Shown here: positions 35,863 through 48,747 of the stretch, in pieces | How the letters are laid out: each line of letters starts with the position of its first letter | Position numbering within the stretch: the stretch's first letter is position 1 | Assembly (NCBI RefSeq): GCF_021277265.1 | Contig: NZ_JAJSOH010000005.1 | Location: forward strand, 62,001 to 126,000 | Source: Kineosporia rhizophila | GTDB taxonomy: Bacteria; Actinomycetota; Actinomycetes; Actinomycetales; Kineosporiaceae | Direction of reading: 5' to 3' | DNA length: 64,000 bases | The notes under the pieces: model-generated | What the model was told of the DNA's origin: nothing | What the model saw: the letters and a program-made list of their open reading frames with translations, nothing else | Databases searched by the model: none | Translations under genes and position numbers: made by a program

Positions 35863-35875
35863 TGCGCCTTGCACA
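35863..35875. promoter_or_regulatory. Possible IclR site, weak copy of the betaine motif
   Basis: TGCGCCTTGCACA in the divergent spacer between the ferredoxin operon and iclR; with its flanks the repeat is GTTGCGC-CTT-GCACAAC with one mismatched pair. It shares the TGCG-N5-CRCA layout with the sites at 41454 and 45751. Confidence 0.4.
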
Positions 35876-35967
35876 ACGCGAAGTGCGATGAGCAACAGCG
35901 TGCGGCCGGGGCGGGGCATGCGTCAAGACATAAGTGGGGTTACTGACGGGCAGCTAAGGTTTCGGAC

Positions 35968-36753
35968 ATGGGGGAGACGAACCGTTCCGGAGGCGAGGCC
36001 TCGCAGGTGCAGTCCGTCGACCGGGCGCTGTCCGTGCTCGACCTGCTGGCCCGGCACGGCGAGCTCGGGGTGACCGAACTGGCCGCCGAGCTGGACGTGC
36101 ACAAGTCCACCGCCTTCCGCCTGGTCACCGCGCTGGAGCGGCGGGACCTGGTGCAGCAGATCGAGGAGCGCGGCAAGTATCGCCTGGGCCTGGGCATTCT
36201 CCGGCTGGCGGCGGCCACCACCGGCCGGCTCGAGGTGAGCCGTGCAGGCCAGGAGGTGTGCGAACGGCTGGCCCGGGAGCTGGGTGAGACGGTCAACATC
36301 GCGATCCTGGAGGACGACGCCGCGGTCAACGTGCTGCAGGAGTACGGCAACGCCTCGGTGATGACGCGCAACTGGATCGGCCGGCGTACCCCGCTGTACG
36401 CCACCTCCAGCGGGAAGGTGCTGCTGGCGTTCGCCGACGAGACCACGCGCAAGCTGGTCCTGGAGTCCGCCCCGGAACCGCTGACCGAGCACACGATCGT
36501 CGACCCGGACGCGCTGACCCACGAACTGGCCGAGGTGGTCCGGCGGGGGTGGGCCAGCACCAGCGAGGAGCTGGAGATCGGGCTCACAGCCGTGGCCGCC
36601 CCGATCCGTGACGGTGGCGGTCGGGTCACGGCCGCCGTCAGCGCCTCCGGGCCCTCGTTCCGTCTTACCCCCGACTCGTTTGAAGACGTCGCTGAGCACC
36701 TTCTCGGGGGAGCTGCGGAAATCAGTAGTCGCCTTGGTTACTACGGCGACTGA
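35968..36753 (+). CDS. IclR-family regulator of the betaine/choline island
   Basis: A 261-residue IclR regulator. The winged helix is residues about 15-70 (SVDRALSVLDLLARHG, LDVHKSTAFRLVTALERRDL), and the effector domain carries RNWIGRRTPLYATSSGKVLL. It is divergent from the Rieske oxygenase operon and central in the choline/betaine island, so it is my preferred candidate for the regulator that binds the 13-bp palindromes found before proV-like and dimethylglycine-oxidase genes. IclR proteins can activate or repress. Confidence 0.85.
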   Translation: MGETNRSGGEASQVQSVDRALSVLDLLARHGELGVTELAAELDVHKSTAFRLVTALERRDLVQQIEERGKYRLGLGILRLAAATTGRLEVSRAGQEVCERLARELGETVNIAILEDDAAVNVLQEYGNASVMTRNWIGRRTPLYATSSGKVLLAFADETTRKLVLESAPEPLTEHTIVDPDALTHELAEVVRRGWASTSEELEIGLTAVAAPIRDGGGRVTAAVSASGPSFRLTPDSFEDVAEHLLGGAAEISSRLGYYGD

Positions 36754-36849
36754 GGATTTCGCCGACGTCAGCGGTTCGAGGCGCTGCGCACCAAAGCACG
36801 ATGCGCCGCCCCCGGAAGGGAGCGGCGCATCGAATCGACTTCGGCGGGA

Positions 36850-37755
36850 TCAGCGCCAGTCGCCGTTGCCCTGCTGGTCGGGGCTCTGCCCGTACTGGCC
36901 CGGCTGACCGTACTGACCAGGCTGGCCGTTCTGGCCCGGCTGACCGTACTGGCCGTTCTGACCAGGCTGGCCGTACTGGCCCGGCTGACCGTAGCCACCG
37001 GACTGCTGCCCGTACTGCTGGCCCTGGTCCGCCCCCGGCTGGCCGTACTGCTGGCCGTACCCGTTCTGCTGACCGTTCTGCTGGCCGTACCCACCCGGCT
37101 GCCCGTAGCCGCCCTGCTGACCAGGCTGCCCGTAACCGCCGCCCTGCTGACCGGACTGACCGTAGCCACCCTGCTGCGGCTCGGGCTGGCCGTAGGCAGG
37201 CTGCCCGCCGTAGCTCGGCTGACCGTGCCCCTGCTGACCGTAACCCTGCTCCTGGCCGTACGACGGCTGCTGGCCATAGCCGGCCTGCTGGCCGTACTCA
37301 GGCTGCTGACCGTAACCGGCCTGCTGGCCATATCCAGCCTGGCCATATCCCTGCTCCTGGCCGTAAGGCGGCTGCTGACCGAAACCAGGCTGCCCGCCCC
37401 AGCCTTCCTTGGGGTTCGGCCCGAAGCGGTTGCTGCCGGGCTTGCTGTCCGAGGCCAGGAACACGATCAGCACGACCGTGCCGACGAGCGGGATCAGACC
37501 GATGAAGATCCAGAAGCCGCTGCGGTCGGTGTCGTGCAGGCGCCGGATCGTCACGGCCAGGTTGGGCAGGAACAGCGCCAGGACCACCAGGTAGTAGAAC
37601 AGCGAGAATCCGAGGATCCCGTCCACGACCGAGGCCACGAAGATCACTGCGATGTAGAACAGGACGAAGAACCAGAACTCCGACCGCCGGGCGCGGCCGC
37701 CGAAGTCCACGTACTTCTTGGTGAGCACCGTTTTCACGGCGTCTTGGAACGACAC
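36850..37755 (-). CDS. DUF805 membrane protein with Gly/Gln/Tyr-rich low-complexity tail
   Basis: About 301 residues. The N-terminal DUF805 domain (residues about 5-115) has [16 protein letters not shown] and [15 protein letters not shown] with three to four membrane helices. The C-terminal about 170 residues are almost only Gly, Gln, Tyr and Pro in YGQQ/GYGQ repeats, a prion-like composition. Start is the GTG at 37755 with GGAGAAG ahead. DUF805 proteins with short tails are common in bacteria and have no assigned function; the long tail is cytoplasmic or extracytoplasmic depending on topology, which I cannot settle. Confidence 0.8.
   Translation of the reverse strand: MSFQDAVKTVLTKKYVDFGGRARRSEFWFFVLFYIAVIFVASVVDGILGFSLFYYLVVLALFLPNLAVTIRRLHDTDRSGFWIFIGLIPLVGTVVLIVFLASDSKPGSNRFGPNPKEGWGGQPGFGQQPPYGQEQGYGQAGYGQQAGYGQQPEYGQQAGYGQQPSYGQEQGYGQQGHGQPSYGGQPAYGQPEPQQGGYGQSGQQGGGYGQPGQQGGYGQPGGYGQQNGQQNGYGQQYGQPGADQGQQYGQQSGGYGQPGQYGQPGQNGQYGQPGQNGQPGQYGQPGQYGQSPDQQGNGDWR
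36865..37385. repeat. In-gene degenerate repeats coding the YGQ tail
   Basis: Repeated 12- to 24-base units (CTGGCCGTACTGACC, CTGCTGGCCGTA and variants on the + strand) encode the Gly/Gln/Tyr tail of the DUF805 protein. Such a tract is prone to length change. Confidence 0.7.
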
Positions 37756-37858
37756 GACTGCTTCTCCATGCGTGAGGGTGGACCGGATAATCAACAAAGG
37801 TCAGGGACGCGCGAACCTAGCACCCACCTGACCAGCACCAACACCTTTTTGTCGGCAG

Positions 37859-39382
37859 TTAACCGGGCTGCCCACCACTGAACCAGTGTTGTGCGGCAGG
37901 CTCCGTGTTCTCGTACATGTGCTTGGCTTCCTGATATTCGGCCAGCCCCGAGGGCCCCAGCTCCCGCCCGGTGCCGGACAGCTTGAACCCACCCCATTCG
38001 GCCTGCGGCAGGTACGGCCCGAAGTCGTTGATCCACACCGTGCCGTGCCGCAGGCGCGAGGCCACCCGCTGGGCCCGGCCCCGGTCGGCCGTCCACACTC
38101 CCCCGGCCAGGCCGTACCGGGTGTCGTTGCCCAGCATCACCGCCTCGTCCTCGGTGCTGAACCGCTCCACCGTGACGATCGGCCCGAACGTCTCCTCCTG
38201 AACGATCCGCATGTCCCGGCGGCAGTCGGTGAAGACCGTTGGGCGATAGAAGTAGCCCTTCTGATCGTCGCTGAGCCGTGAGCCCCCGGTGAGCAGCCGC
38301 GCCCCCTCCGCCAGCCCCACCCGGACGTACTCCTCGACCTTGGCCAGGTGCTCGGCCGAGACCAGCGGCGGCATCTCCGACTCCGGTTCGAGGCCGGGGC
38401 CGATCCGGATCAGTTCCGCCCGCCGCACCAGCTCGGCCACGAACTCATCGGCGATCGGTTCTTCCAGCAGCAGCCGCGTGCCCGCCGAGCAGACCTGTCC
38501 GGCGTGCAGAAACACCGCCGTCAGCGCCGTGTCCACCGCAGCGTCCAGAACGGCGTCGGCGAACACGATGTTGGGGTTCTTGCCGCCCAGCTCCAGGGCC
38601 ACCTTCTTCACCGTGTCCGCGGCCGAGCGCATGATCGTGCGCCCGGTGGACAACCCGCCGGTGAACGACACCAGGTCGACCTGCTCACTCTCGACCAGCG
38701 CGGCCCCTACCCCGGCCCCCGCCCCGAGAACCAGGTTGACCACCCCAGCCGGCACCCCCGCGTCCTCAAGCAACCCGACCAGCACCACGGTGGTGAGCGG
38801 CGTGACCTCGCTCGGCTTGAGCACCGCGGTGCAGCCCGCGGCCAGGGCCGGGGCGATCTTCCAGGACATCTGCAGCAGCGGATAGTTCCACGGCCCGATC
38901 AGCGCACAGACCCCGACGGGCTCGTGGACCACTCGGCTCACCACCGCCGGATTTCCCGCATCGACCAGCCTTCCGGGCTCGCCCAGCGCCAGGGCCGCGT
39001 AGTAACGAAACACGGCCGTCACGTCGTCGACATCGATCTCGCTCTCACGCAACGTCTTTCCGGTGTCCAGGGTCTCGATCCGGGCGATCCGCGAGCGGTT
39101 GGCCTGGAGCAGGTCGGCGACCCGGCCGAGCACTGCACTGCGCTCGGCGGCCGGTACCGAACTCCAGCGGCCGTCGTCGAACGCGGCCCGCGCCGCCGCC
39201 ACCGCCAGCCCCGCCTCTTCCGCGGAAGCCTCGTCCACCTGGGAGATCTCGGTTGCGTCAGCGGGATTCAGCACCGGCCGGGACGAGGAGCCGCGGCGCC
39301 ACGAGCCGTCGATGTAGAGCGTTCCGGCCACCGTAGGGACACCGTCGGTACCGACTGCGAGCTGAAGATCCGCGGGTGACAT
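37859..39382 (-). CDS. betB: Betaine-aldehyde dehydrogenase-like aldehyde dehydrogenase
   Basis: A 507-residue NAD(P)-dependent aldehyde dehydrogenase. Motifs: PWNYPLLQMSWK, cofactor loop FTGGLSTGRTIM, catalytic Glu in LELGGKNPN and catalytic Cys in HAGQVCSAGTR. It closely fits BetB, which oxidises betaine aldehyde to glycine betaine. It is divergent from the choline dehydrogenase gene, 109 bp apart, the usual functional pairing. The exact substrate is inferred from context. Confidence 0.85.
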   Translation of the reverse strand: MSPADLQLAVGTDGVPTVAGTLYIDGSWRRGSSSRPVLNPADATEISQVDEASAEEAGLAVAAARAAFDDGRWSSVPAAERSAVLGRVADLLQANRSRIARIETLDTGKTLRESEIDVDDVTAVFRYYAALALGEPGRLVDAGNPAVVSRVVHEPVGVCALIGPWNYPLLQMSWKIAPALAAGCTAVLKPSEVTPLTTVVLVGLLEDAGVPAGVVNLVLGAGAGVGAALVESEQVDLVSFTGGLSTGRTIMRSAADTVKKVALELGGKNPNIVFADAVLDAAVDTALTAVFLHAGQVCSAGTRLLLEEPIADEFVAELVRRAELIRIGPGLEPESEMPPLVSAEHLAKVEEYVRVGLAEGARLLTGGSRLSDDQKGYFYRPTVFTDCRRDMRIVQEETFGPIVTVERFSTEDEAVMLGNDTRYGLAGGVWTADRGRAQRVASRLRHGTVWINDFGPYLPQAEWGGFKLSGTGRELGPSGLAEYQEAKHMYENTEPAAQHWFSGGQPG

Positions 39383-39440
39383 CTGGACCCCTCACCATTC
39401 GTGATGATTCACTGTCGCTGTTGCTTTGTGTGGAACTCGG

Positions 39441-39453
39441 TGCGCTGGACGCA
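39441..39453. promoter_or_regulatory. Possible shared operator between betB and betA
   Basis: TGCGCTGGACGCA (TGCG-N5-CGCA) in the divergent spacer between the dehydrogenase genes, 38 bp before the betA ATG. It shares TGCG and ACGCA with the sites at 41454 and 45751 but the centre differs, and such a match is expected by chance a few times per window, so it is only suggestive. Confidence 0.35.
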
Positions 39454-39491
39454 ACGATGGTAGGCGGTCACGCCGGCATCTGGAGGAGCAC

Positions 39492-41201
39492 ATGGTTGAG
39501 CGGTACGACTACGTCATCGTCGGCGGGGGCTCCGCCGGCTGCGTGCTCGCGAACCGGCTGAGCGAGGATCCCGGCACCAGCGTCCTGGTCCTCGAGGCGG
39601 GCCGCCGGGACTTCGCCTGGGACCTGCTGATTCACATGCCCGCGGCCCTGACCATGGTGATCGGGAATCCGCTGTACGACTGGCGCTACCGCAGCGAGCC
39701 GGAGCCGTACATGCACGGGCGGCGGATCGCCCACGGCCGGGGCAAGGTGCTGGGTGGTTCCTCGAGCATCAACGGCATGATCTTCCAGCGCGGCAACCCG
39801 ATGGACTTCGAGCGCTGGGGGGCCGACCCGGGCATGGAGACCTGGGACTTCGCGCACTGCCTGCCCTACTTCCGCAAGATGGAGAACTGCCTGGCCGGGG
39901 CGGACGAGTGGCGCGGTGGCGACGGCCCGCTGGAACTGGAGCGCGGCCCGGCCACCAACCCACTGTTCAGCGCCTTCTTCGAGGCCGTCCAGCAGGCCGG
40001 CCACCCGCTCACCAGCGACGTGAACGGTTACCAGCAGGAAGGTTTCAACCGGTTCGACCGCACCATCCGCAACGGCAAGCGGTTGTCGGCCGCAGGCGCC
40101 TACGTCCACCCGGTGCTGAAGCAGCGGAAAAACCTCGAAGTGAGGACGCTTTCACTGGTTCACCGGGTCCTGTTCACCAACGGACGGGCGACGGGGGTCG
40201 AGTACACCCGCTCACTTCCGTTCGCCGGTCCTCTGGGCCGGGTCGGCAGCGGTCCCCGCCGGGTGGAGGCGGGCGAGGTGATCCTGGCCGGAGGAGCGAT
40301 CAACACCCCGCAGTTGCTGCAGCTGTCCGGCATCGGCAACGCGGCCGAACTGGGCGCGCTCGGCATCGACGTGGTGGCCGACCTGCCCGGCGTGGGCGAG
40401 AACCTGCAGGACCACCTCGAGGTCTACGTGCAGCACGCCTGTCATCAGCCGGTGTCGTTGAACCCCTCGCTCAAGCTGTACCGCCGGCCGGCGATCGGTC
40501 TGGAGTGGCTGCTGCGCCGCAGCGGCCCGGCCTCGACCAACCATTTCGAGGGGGGTGGCTTCGTGCGCAGCAATGACGACGTTGCCTATCCCAACCTGAT
40601 GTTCCACTTCCTGCCGGTGGCGGTGCGCTACGACGGGAGCTCGCCGTCCGCGACCCATGGGTACCAGGTGCACATCGGCCCGATGTACTCCGACGCCCGG
40701 GGCACGGTGAAGATCACCAGCGCCGATCCGCGCCGGGCCCCGGCGATGACCTTCAACTACCTGTCCACCGAGCAGGACCGCCGGGAGTGGGTGGAGGCGA
40801 TCCACGTGGCCCGGGACATCCTGGCCCAGCCCGCCTTCGACGCCTACAACGCCGGCGAACTCTCCCCCGGCCCGCAGGTGAGCACCGACGCGGAGATCCT
40901 CGACTGGGTGGCCCGCGATGCCGAGACCGCCTACCACCCCTCCTGCACGGCCAAGCTCGGCACCGACCCGCTGGCCGTGGTCGACCCGCTCACGATGGGT
41001 GTGCACGGTGTGGCCGGCCTGCGGGTCGCCGACGCCTCGGTCATGCCCTACGTGACCAACGGAAACATCTACGCCCCGGTCATCATGCTGGCCGAGAAGG
41101 CGGCGGACCTGATCCGCGGCAACTCGCCCCTGCCGGCCCGGCCGGTTCCCTACTACCGCCACGTGATGAACGCCGCGCAGCACGAGGAACGCTCCGCCTG
41201 A
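39492..41201 (+). CDS. betA: Choline dehydrogenase (GMC oxidoreductase)
   Basis: A 569-residue FAD-dependent GMC oxidoreductase. The N-terminal FAD motif is [21 protein letters not shown] signature 1 is [18 protein letters not shown] and signature 2 is [26 protein letters not shown] with the catalytic His and [19 protein letters not shown] close the protein. These fit BetA, which oxidises choline to betaine aldehyde. Start at 39492 (MVERYDYV), preceded by GGAGG. Confidence 0.88.
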   Translation: MVERYDYVIVGGGSAGCVLANRLSEDPGTSVLVLEAGRRDFAWDLLIHMPAALTMVIGNPLYDWRYRSEPEPYMHGRRIAHGRGKVLGGSSSINGMIFQRGNPMDFERWGADPGMETWDFAHCLPYFRKMENCLAGADEWRGGDGPLELERGPATNPLFSAFFEAVQQAGHPLTSDVNGYQQEGFNRFDRTIRNGKRLSAAGAYVHPVLKQRKNLEVRTLSLVHRVLFTNGRATGVEYTRSLPFAGPLGRVGSGPRRVEAGEVILAGGAINTPQLLQLSGIGNAAELGALGIDVVADLPGVGENLQDHLEVYVQHACHQPVSLNPSLKLYRRPAIGLEWLLRRSGPASTNHFEGGGFVRSNDDVAYPNLMFHFLPVAVRYDGSSPSATHGYQVHIGPMYSDARGTVKITSADPRRAPAMTFNYLSTEQDRREWVEAIHVARDILAQPAFDAYNAGELSPGPQVSTDAEILDWVARDAETAYHPSCTAKLGTDPLAVVDPLTMGVHGVAGLRVADASVMPYVTNGNIYAPVIMLAEKAADLIRGNSPLPARPVPYYRHVMNAAQHEERSA

Positions 41202-41533
41202 CGCTCGGAACACCCGTTCACCGTCCGCCCGGGTCCGGTTCGGCGCCGTCCCCGGGCAGGCGGCGGATGATGATCCTGACCGGTACGTAACCACGCAGCG
41301 TGAATAATTCATCAGCAATGGGTCACGTCACGATTGAGTGACGGGGATCAGGCGGTACATTCGGCTTTGGCTAGATTAACCACACCGAAACGACGTCCTA
41401 CCTTGACCATGACCGTCACCCGGGCACAGTGTGTCCCTCGGCAAGAAGCATTGTGCGTCATACGCACCCTTTGAAGCAGTGTGAGCCCGTCGTAGGGCCA
41501 TCGGCCCCCGTTTCGAACAGGAGAGGTGGGGCA
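41202..41533. other. 332-bp regulatory intergenic region before the ProU-type operon
   Basis: No gene is seen. It contains an inverted repeat CGTCAC-N6-GTGACG (41326-41343), a short AT-rich palindrome TGAATAATTCA (41301-41311), and the operator at 41454. TTGACC at 41403 may be a -35, but I find no convincing -10. No riboswitch fold is recognised. Confidence 0.4.
41454..41466. promoter_or_regulatory. Operator before the ProU-type operon
   Basis: TGCGTCATACGCA, arms TGCGT/ACGCA, 67 bp before the ATPase ATG. It differs at a single base from the site at 45751. Confidence 0.65.
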
Positions 41534-42610
41534 ATGGCCACCGTCACCGAGGACAGTCAGGATCTGGCCCCGGCGCCGGACTCCGCCGCGCAGCCGTTGA
41601 TCTCGGTGCGCGACCTCTGGATGGTGTTCGGCCCGAAAGCCGCTGCCGTGCCGAAGAACCAGGAGCTGTGCGCGCTGCCCCGGCGTGAGCTGATGGAGCG
41701 CACGGGCAACACGATCGCCGTGCGGGACGTCTCCTTCGACGTGGCCCCCGGCGAGGTGTTCGTCGTGATGGGCCTGTCCGGTTCCGGGAAGTCCACGCTG
41801 GTGCGGTGTCTCACCCGGCTGATCGAACCGACCGCCGGGTCGGTCGTCTTCGAAGGTGAGAACCTCCTCGAGGCGGACCCGAAACGCCTGCGGGACCTCA
41901 GACGTCACAAGTTCTCGATGGTGTTCCAGAACTTCGGGCTGCTCCCGCACCGGCGTGTGGTCGACAACGTGGCCTACGGCCTGGAGGTGCGCGGCGCGAG
42001 CAAGGCCGAGCGCCGCCGCCGGGCCGGTGAGGTGATCGACCTGGTCGGCCTCGGCGGCTACGAGAACTCCTACCCCGACCAGCTCTCCGGCGGTATGCAG
42101 CAGCGCGTCGGCCTGGCCCGGGCGCTGGCCGTGGAGCCGGACCTGATGCTGTTCGACGAGCCGTTCTCCGCGCTCGACCCGCTGATCCGCCGGGACATGC
42201 AGAACGAGGTCATCCGGCTGCACCGTGAGCTGGGCAAGACCATGGTGTTCATCACCCACGACCTGTCCGAGGCGCTGAAGCTGGGCGACCGGATCCTGAT
42301 CATGCGCGACGGCCGGCCGGTCCAGATCGGCCGCGGCGACGAGCTGGTCGGCGCCCCGGCCGACGACTACGTGCGCGACTTCGTCTCCGACGTACCCAAG
42401 GGCGACGTGCTCACGCTGCGCTGGATCATGCGCCCGGTCACCGACGCCGACCCGAGCGACGGTCCGGAACTGGGGCCCGACGTGGTGGTGCGCGACGCCA
42501 CCCGGGTGGTGCTGGAGAGTCACCGCCCGGTGCGCGTGGTGGAGGCCGGACAGGTGCTCGGAATCGTCGGTCAGGAAGAGATTCTCACCATCGTGGCGGG
42601 CGCCCGGTGA
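41534..42610 (+). CDS. proV: ProU-type glycine betaine/proline transporter ATPase
   Basis: A 358-residue ATPase with Walker [10 protein letters not shown] (residues 80-88), signature LSGGMQQR, Walker [14 protein letters not shown] and the ProV N-terminal extension ([20 protein letters not shown]). The last 70 residues form a truncated CBS-like region. It overlaps the permease gene by four bases. AGGAGAGG lies before the ATG at 41534. It energises uptake of glycine betaine or related compounds for the adjacent catabolic genes. Confidence 0.9.
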   Translation: MATVTEDSQDLAPAPDSAAQPLISVRDLWMVFGPKAAAVPKNQELCALPRRELMERTGNTIAVRDVSFDVAPGEVFVVMGLSGSGKSTLVRCLTRLIEPTAGSVVFEGENLLEADPKRLRDLRRHKFSMVFQNFGLLPHRRVVDNVAYGLEVRGASKAERRRRAGEVIDLVGLGGYENSYPDQLSGGMQQRVGLARALAVEPDLMLFDEPFSALDPLIRRDMQNEVIRLHRELGKTMVFITHDLSEALKLGDRILIMRDGRPVQIGRGDELVGAPADDYVRDFVSDVPKGDVLTLRWIMRPVTDADPSDGPELGPDVVVRDATRVVLESHRPVRVVEAGQVLGIVGQEEILTIVAGAR

Positions 42611-44559
42611 GCGTTCTCACCGCCTCCCGGGCGGCTGTGACCAGCCCGGGCCGGGGCCGGCTGATCGCTGCCGTACTGGTGGTGTTCGTGGTGCTGGCCG
42701 CGATCCTGCGTGGCACTCACACGCTTTCGCTGGTGCCCTCTGACACCACCGCCCTGCACCGCTGGTTCAACGACGTGAACCGGTGGGTCTCCACGAACCG
42801 CAACGACAGTCCGCTCTTTCTCTACTTCTTCAACGAGATCCGGGCCTTCGTCGACGGTCTCACCACCCTCCTCCAGGACCTGCTCTCCCAGCCCAGCTTC
42901 GGGCGCCCGGTACCGGTGATCGGCTGGCTCGGCGTGGTCGCCGTGCTCACCCTGCTGGCCGTGGCGTTCGCCAACCTGCGCATCGCTCTGCTGGTGGTGG
43001 CCGGTTTCACCTTCATCGGGCTGCAGGGGCTGTGGGAAGAGAGCATGGACACGCTCGCCCTCACCCTCTCGGCCGTGCTCCTGGCCCTGCTGATCGGGAT
43101 CCCGCTGGGCATCTGGGCCGGCCTGTCCGACCGGGCCAACGCGGTGGCCACCCCGGTGCTGGACTTCCTCCAGACCATGCCCACCTTCGTCTACCTGGCC
43201 CCGTTCACCCTGCTCTTCCTGATCGGCCCGGCCTCGGCCACCCTGGTCACCCTGGTCTACGCCCTGCCCCCGGCGGTGCGCTACACCGCGCACGGCATCC
43301 GCTCGGTGCCGCGGGCCAGCGTGGAGGCCTCGGAGTCGCTGGGCGCCAGCCAGTTCCAGCGGCTGGTCGGGGTGCTGCTGCCGATGTCGGCCCGCACCAT
43401 CGTGCTCGGGCTCAACCAGACCATCATGGCCGCCCTCTCGATGGCCACCGTCGCCGCCCTGATCGACGCCCCCGGCCTGGGCAAGACCATCCTCAAGGCG
43501 CTGCAGACCCTCGACGTGGGCACCTCGTTCAACGCCGGCCTGGCCATCGTGGTGATGGCCATCGTGCTCGACCGGCTGACCACCGCGGCCAGCCGCCGCA
43601 CGCAGGTGCAGCAGGTCCCCCGCTGGCGGCGGCCGCTGCTGGCGGTCACCGCCGTGGCCACGCTGTTCTGCGTGTACCTCTCCCGCACCTACCTGTGGGC
43701 CGCCGAGTTCCCCTCCGAGATCAACATCGGCGACGACATCGCCCGGCTCAGCGGCGACTTCGCCGAATGGGTCACCAGCACCTTCTCCGACTTCACGGGC
43801 TGGCTGAAGGACACCGCCACCACCCTGCTGCTCGACCCGCTGCAGACCCTGCTGGTCGAGTCGCCCTGGTGGCTGGTCGCCGCGCTCCTGCTGGCGTTGG
43901 CCTTCCTGCTCGGCAACCTGCGGGTCACCGTGGTCACCGCGTTCTGCGTGGCCGGCCTGGTGCTCAGCGGCCTCTGGCAGGACAGCATGACCACGCTGGC
44001 CGCCACCCTGCTGGCCACCGCCGCCACCATGCTCCTGGGTGTGGTGGTCGGCGTCTGGATGGCCCGCAGCGCCCGGGCCGACCTGGTGATCCGCCCGGTG
44101 CTGGACGCGCTGCAGGTGATGCCGCCGTTCGTCTACCTGGTGCCGTTCCTGGCCCTGTTCGCGGCCAGCCGGTTCACCGCGATCCTGGCCGCCGTGCTCT
44201 ACGCGGTTCCGGTGGTCACCAAGATCGTCGCCGACGGCATCGCGGCGGTCTCGGCCACCACCGTCGAGGCGGCCACCGCCTCGGGTTCCAGCACCTGGCA
44301 GACGATCTGGAAGGTGCAGCTGCCGATGGCCCGTCAGTCGCTGGTGCTGGCCACCAACCAGGGCATCTGCTACGTGCTGGCGATGATCGTGGTCGGTGGC
44401 CTGGTCGGCGCCGGCGCGCTCGGCTACGACGTGGTGGCGGGCTTCTCGCAGGGTGAGCTGTTCGGCAAGGGCCTCACCGCGGGTCTGGCCATCGTCATCC
44501 TGGGCATCATGCTCAACCGGATCACCCAGGCGGCCGCGGAACGCCGCCCCGGCAGCTGA
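42607..44559 (+). CDS. proW: Fused double ProW-type permease
   Basis: A 650-residue protein made of two complete ProW-like permeases in tandem. Each half has several helices and an EAA-type loop: [20 protein letters not shown] near residue 235 and [20 protein letters not shown] near residue 555. ProW normally works as a homodimer of about 350-residue chains; here both halves are one polypeptide, and the halves have diverged. Start GTG overlapping proV. Confidence 0.9.
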   Translation: MSVLTASRAAVTSPGRGRLIAAVLVVFVVLAAILRGTHTLSLVPSDTTALHRWFNDVNRWVSTNRNDSPLFLYFFNEIRAFVDGLTTLLQDLLSQPSFGRPVPVIGWLGVVAVLTLLAVAFANLRIALLVVAGFTFIGLQGLWEESMDTLALTLSAVLLALLIGIPLGIWAGLSDRANAVATPVLDFLQTMPTFVYLAPFTLLFLIGPASATLVTLVYALPPAVRYTAHGIRSVPRASVEASESLGASQFQRLVGVLLPMSARTIVLGLNQTIMAALSMATVAALIDAPGLGKTILKALQTLDVGTSFNAGLAIVVMAIVLDRLTTAASRRTQVQQVPRWRRPLLAVTAVATLFCVYLSRTYLWAAEFPSEINIGDDIARLSGDFAEWVTSTFSDFTGWLKDTATTLLLDPLQTLLVESPWWLVAALLLALAFLLGNLRVTVVTAFCVAGLVLSGLWQDSMTTLAATLLATAATMLLGVVVGVWMARSARADLVIRPVLDALQVMPPFVYLVPFLALFAASRFTAILAAVLYAVPVVTKIVADGIAAVSATTVEAATASGSSTWQTIWKVQLPMARQSLVLATNQGICYVLAMIVVGGLVGAGALGYDVVAGFSQGELFGKGLTAGLAIVILGIMLNRITQAAAERRPGS

Positions 44560-44592
44560 CTTCAGCTGACTTCATCAGGAGGATGAAAGAAC

Positions 44593-45564
44593 GTGCGAAG
44601 CAACGTGAAGGCCAGGAGGGTCGCGACCGGTGCAGCAGTGCTCGCCCTGTTCCTGGCCGGCTGTGGCGGCGAGACCATCGAGTCCAGCAGCACCGGCTCG
44701 GACGAGGACTCGGCCGGTGAGTGCGGCACGGTGAACCTGGCGGTCAACCCCTGGGTCGGCTTCGAGGCCAACGTCGCCGTGGTCAAGTACGTGGCCGAGG
44801 AGGAACTCGGCTGCACGGTGGCCACGAAAGACCTGACCGAGGAGGTCTCCTGGCAAGGGTTCGCCTCCGGGGAGATCGACGTGATCCTGGAGGACTGGGG
44901 TCACCCCGAGCTCGAGAAGCAGTACGTCGACGACCAGAAGGTCGCAGTGAAGGTCGGCGAGACCGGCAACGTCGGTCAGATCGGCTGGTTCGTGCCGCCG
45001 TGGATGGCCGAGAAGTACCCGGACATCACCGACTGGAAGAACCTGAACAAGTACGCCGATCTGTTCAAGACCTCCGAGTCCGGCGGCAAGGGCCAGGTGC
45101 TCGACGGCGACCCGTCGTTCGTCACCAACGACGAGGCCCTGGTCAAGAACCTCGACCTGAACTACAAGGTGGTCTACTCGGGCAGTGAGGCGGCGCTGAT
45201 CACCGCGTTCCGCCAGGCCGAGCAGAAGCAGGAGCCGCTGCTGGGCTACTTCTACTCGCCGCAGTGGTTCCTCGCCGAGGTGCCGCTGGTCAAGGTCGAC
45301 CTGCCGGCCTACGAGGAGGGCTGCGACGCCGACCCGGAGAAGGTGGCCTGCGACTACCCGGAGACGCCGCTGACCAAGTTCGCCCGCACCGAGTTCATGG
45401 ACTCGGGCAGCCCGGCCGCCAAGCTGGTGCAGAACTTCAGCTGGACCAACGACGACCAGAACCTCGTGGCCAAGTACATCTCCGAGGACAAGATGGAGTA
45501 CGAGGACGCCGCGAAGAAGTGGGTCGACGAGAACCAGGACAAGGTCGACGCCTGGCTCAAGTAG
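44593..45564 (+). CDS. proX: ProX-type glycine-betaine-binding lipoprotein
   Basis: A 323-residue lipoprotein with lipobox LAGC (Cys24) and an OpuAC-type binding domain: NLAVNPWVGFEANVAVVKYV at the start of the mature domain with the Trp expected in the aromatic cage, and DVILEDWGHP. It starts at a GTG with AGGAGGATG ahead, 33 bp after the permease. It delivers its ligand to ProVW. Confidence 0.9.
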   Translation: MRSNVKARRVATGAAVLALFLAGCGGETIESSSTGSDEDSAGECGTVNLAVNPWVGFEANVAVVKYVAEEELGCTVATKDLTEEVSWQGFASGEIDVILEDWGHPELEKQYVDDQKVAVKVGETGNVGQIGWFVPPWMAEKYPDITDWKNLNKYADLFKTSESGGKGQVLDGDPSFVTNDEALVKNLDLNYKVVYSGSEAALITAFRQAEQKQEPLLGYFYSPQWFLAEVPLVKVDLPAYEEGCDADPEKVACDYPETPLTKFARTEFMDSGSPAAKLVQNFSWTNDDQNLVAKYISEDKMEYEDAAKKWVDENQDKVDAWLK

Positions 45565-45576
45565 CCCGATTGACCA

Positions 45577-45617
45577 AGAAGGGCGGCGACCGTTTCGGTC
45601 GCTGCCCTTCTTTGTTT
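45577..45617 (+). terminator. Rho-independent terminator of the ProU-type operon
   Basis: A 16-bp stem with one G-T pair (AGAAGGGCGGCGACCG and its partner), loop TTT, then TTGTTTCC, 12 bases after the proX stop. Confidence 0.85.
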
Positions 45618-45750
45618 CCGGTCGGGTTACGGCACAACAATTTTGGACGTGTGTGGGCCTCGATGCGCAGAGGTGGCACTTTCGTCGCGCTTGGCTCTTG
45701 ACGGCTCGCGCCCCAGGATGGACAGTCGAGTTGCGCGTGGTGATCCCAGT

Positions 45751-48232
<2,482 letters not shown>

Positions 48233-48236
48233 CGGC

Positions 48237-48683
48237 TCAGGGGTGCATGACGGCGCCCTTGAGCACCTTGTCCACCGCGTTCTTGGGCCCGTGCACGGCC
48301 AGCCCCACCAGGTCGAGCTCACCGGTGCGCACGGCCGCGACCGCCGCCCGGTTGTCGCGGTCGTTCCCGCTGGTGAAGAGTTCGCTGGTGAAGATCGACA
48401 TCGGCAGGTCGCGGCCCAGGGCCTTGCCGTGCGCAGAGGTGAGCACCGCGGCGCTGCCCTGGAACACCAGCACCGGCTGGCGCAGCATGGCCAGGTAGCC
48501 GGTGCCGTCGGCATCCGCATAGGGGTCGCCGACCAGCTCCGGATGGCCTGCGGTGATCCCGCTGACCAGGAAGGCGCACACGTTCAGGCGCTGCCAGGAG
48601 GCCAGGTCGTCGCGCAGCAGCACTGCGATCTTCGTGTCGAAACGGATCGGTTCGCCGGAAATCTCCGGCGCGTCGGACGTCAT
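48237..48683 (-). CDS. DUF2000 family protein
   Basis: A 148-residue protein with the DUF2000 pattern: FDTKIAVLLRDDLASWQRLN, VSGITAG, GHPELVGDPYADADG and the closing KNAVDKVLKGAVMHP. Function unknown. It starts at the ATG at 48683, divergent from an AraC regulator that begins 65 bp away, an arrangement that suggests regulation by that protein. It converges on the dimethylglycine oxidase gene with four bases between the stops. Confidence 0.8.
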   Translation of the reverse strand: MTSDAPEISGEPIRFDTKIAVLLRDDLASWQRLNVCAFLVSGITAGHPELVGDPYADADGTGYLAMLRQPVLVFQGSAAVLTSAHGKALGRDLPMSIFTSELFTSGNDRDNRAAVAAVRTGELDLVGLAVHGPKNAVDKVLKGAVMHP

Positions 48684-48747
48684 CAGTTCAGTACCCACAC
48701 CCCGATCGTCGGCCCCCACCCGTCCGCCGCTCTTGTACGTTCTTGAC

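Noticed and set aside
41202-41533. Riboswitch before the betaine importer
   Set aside because: I could find only short inverted repeats and an operator, no known aptamer core.
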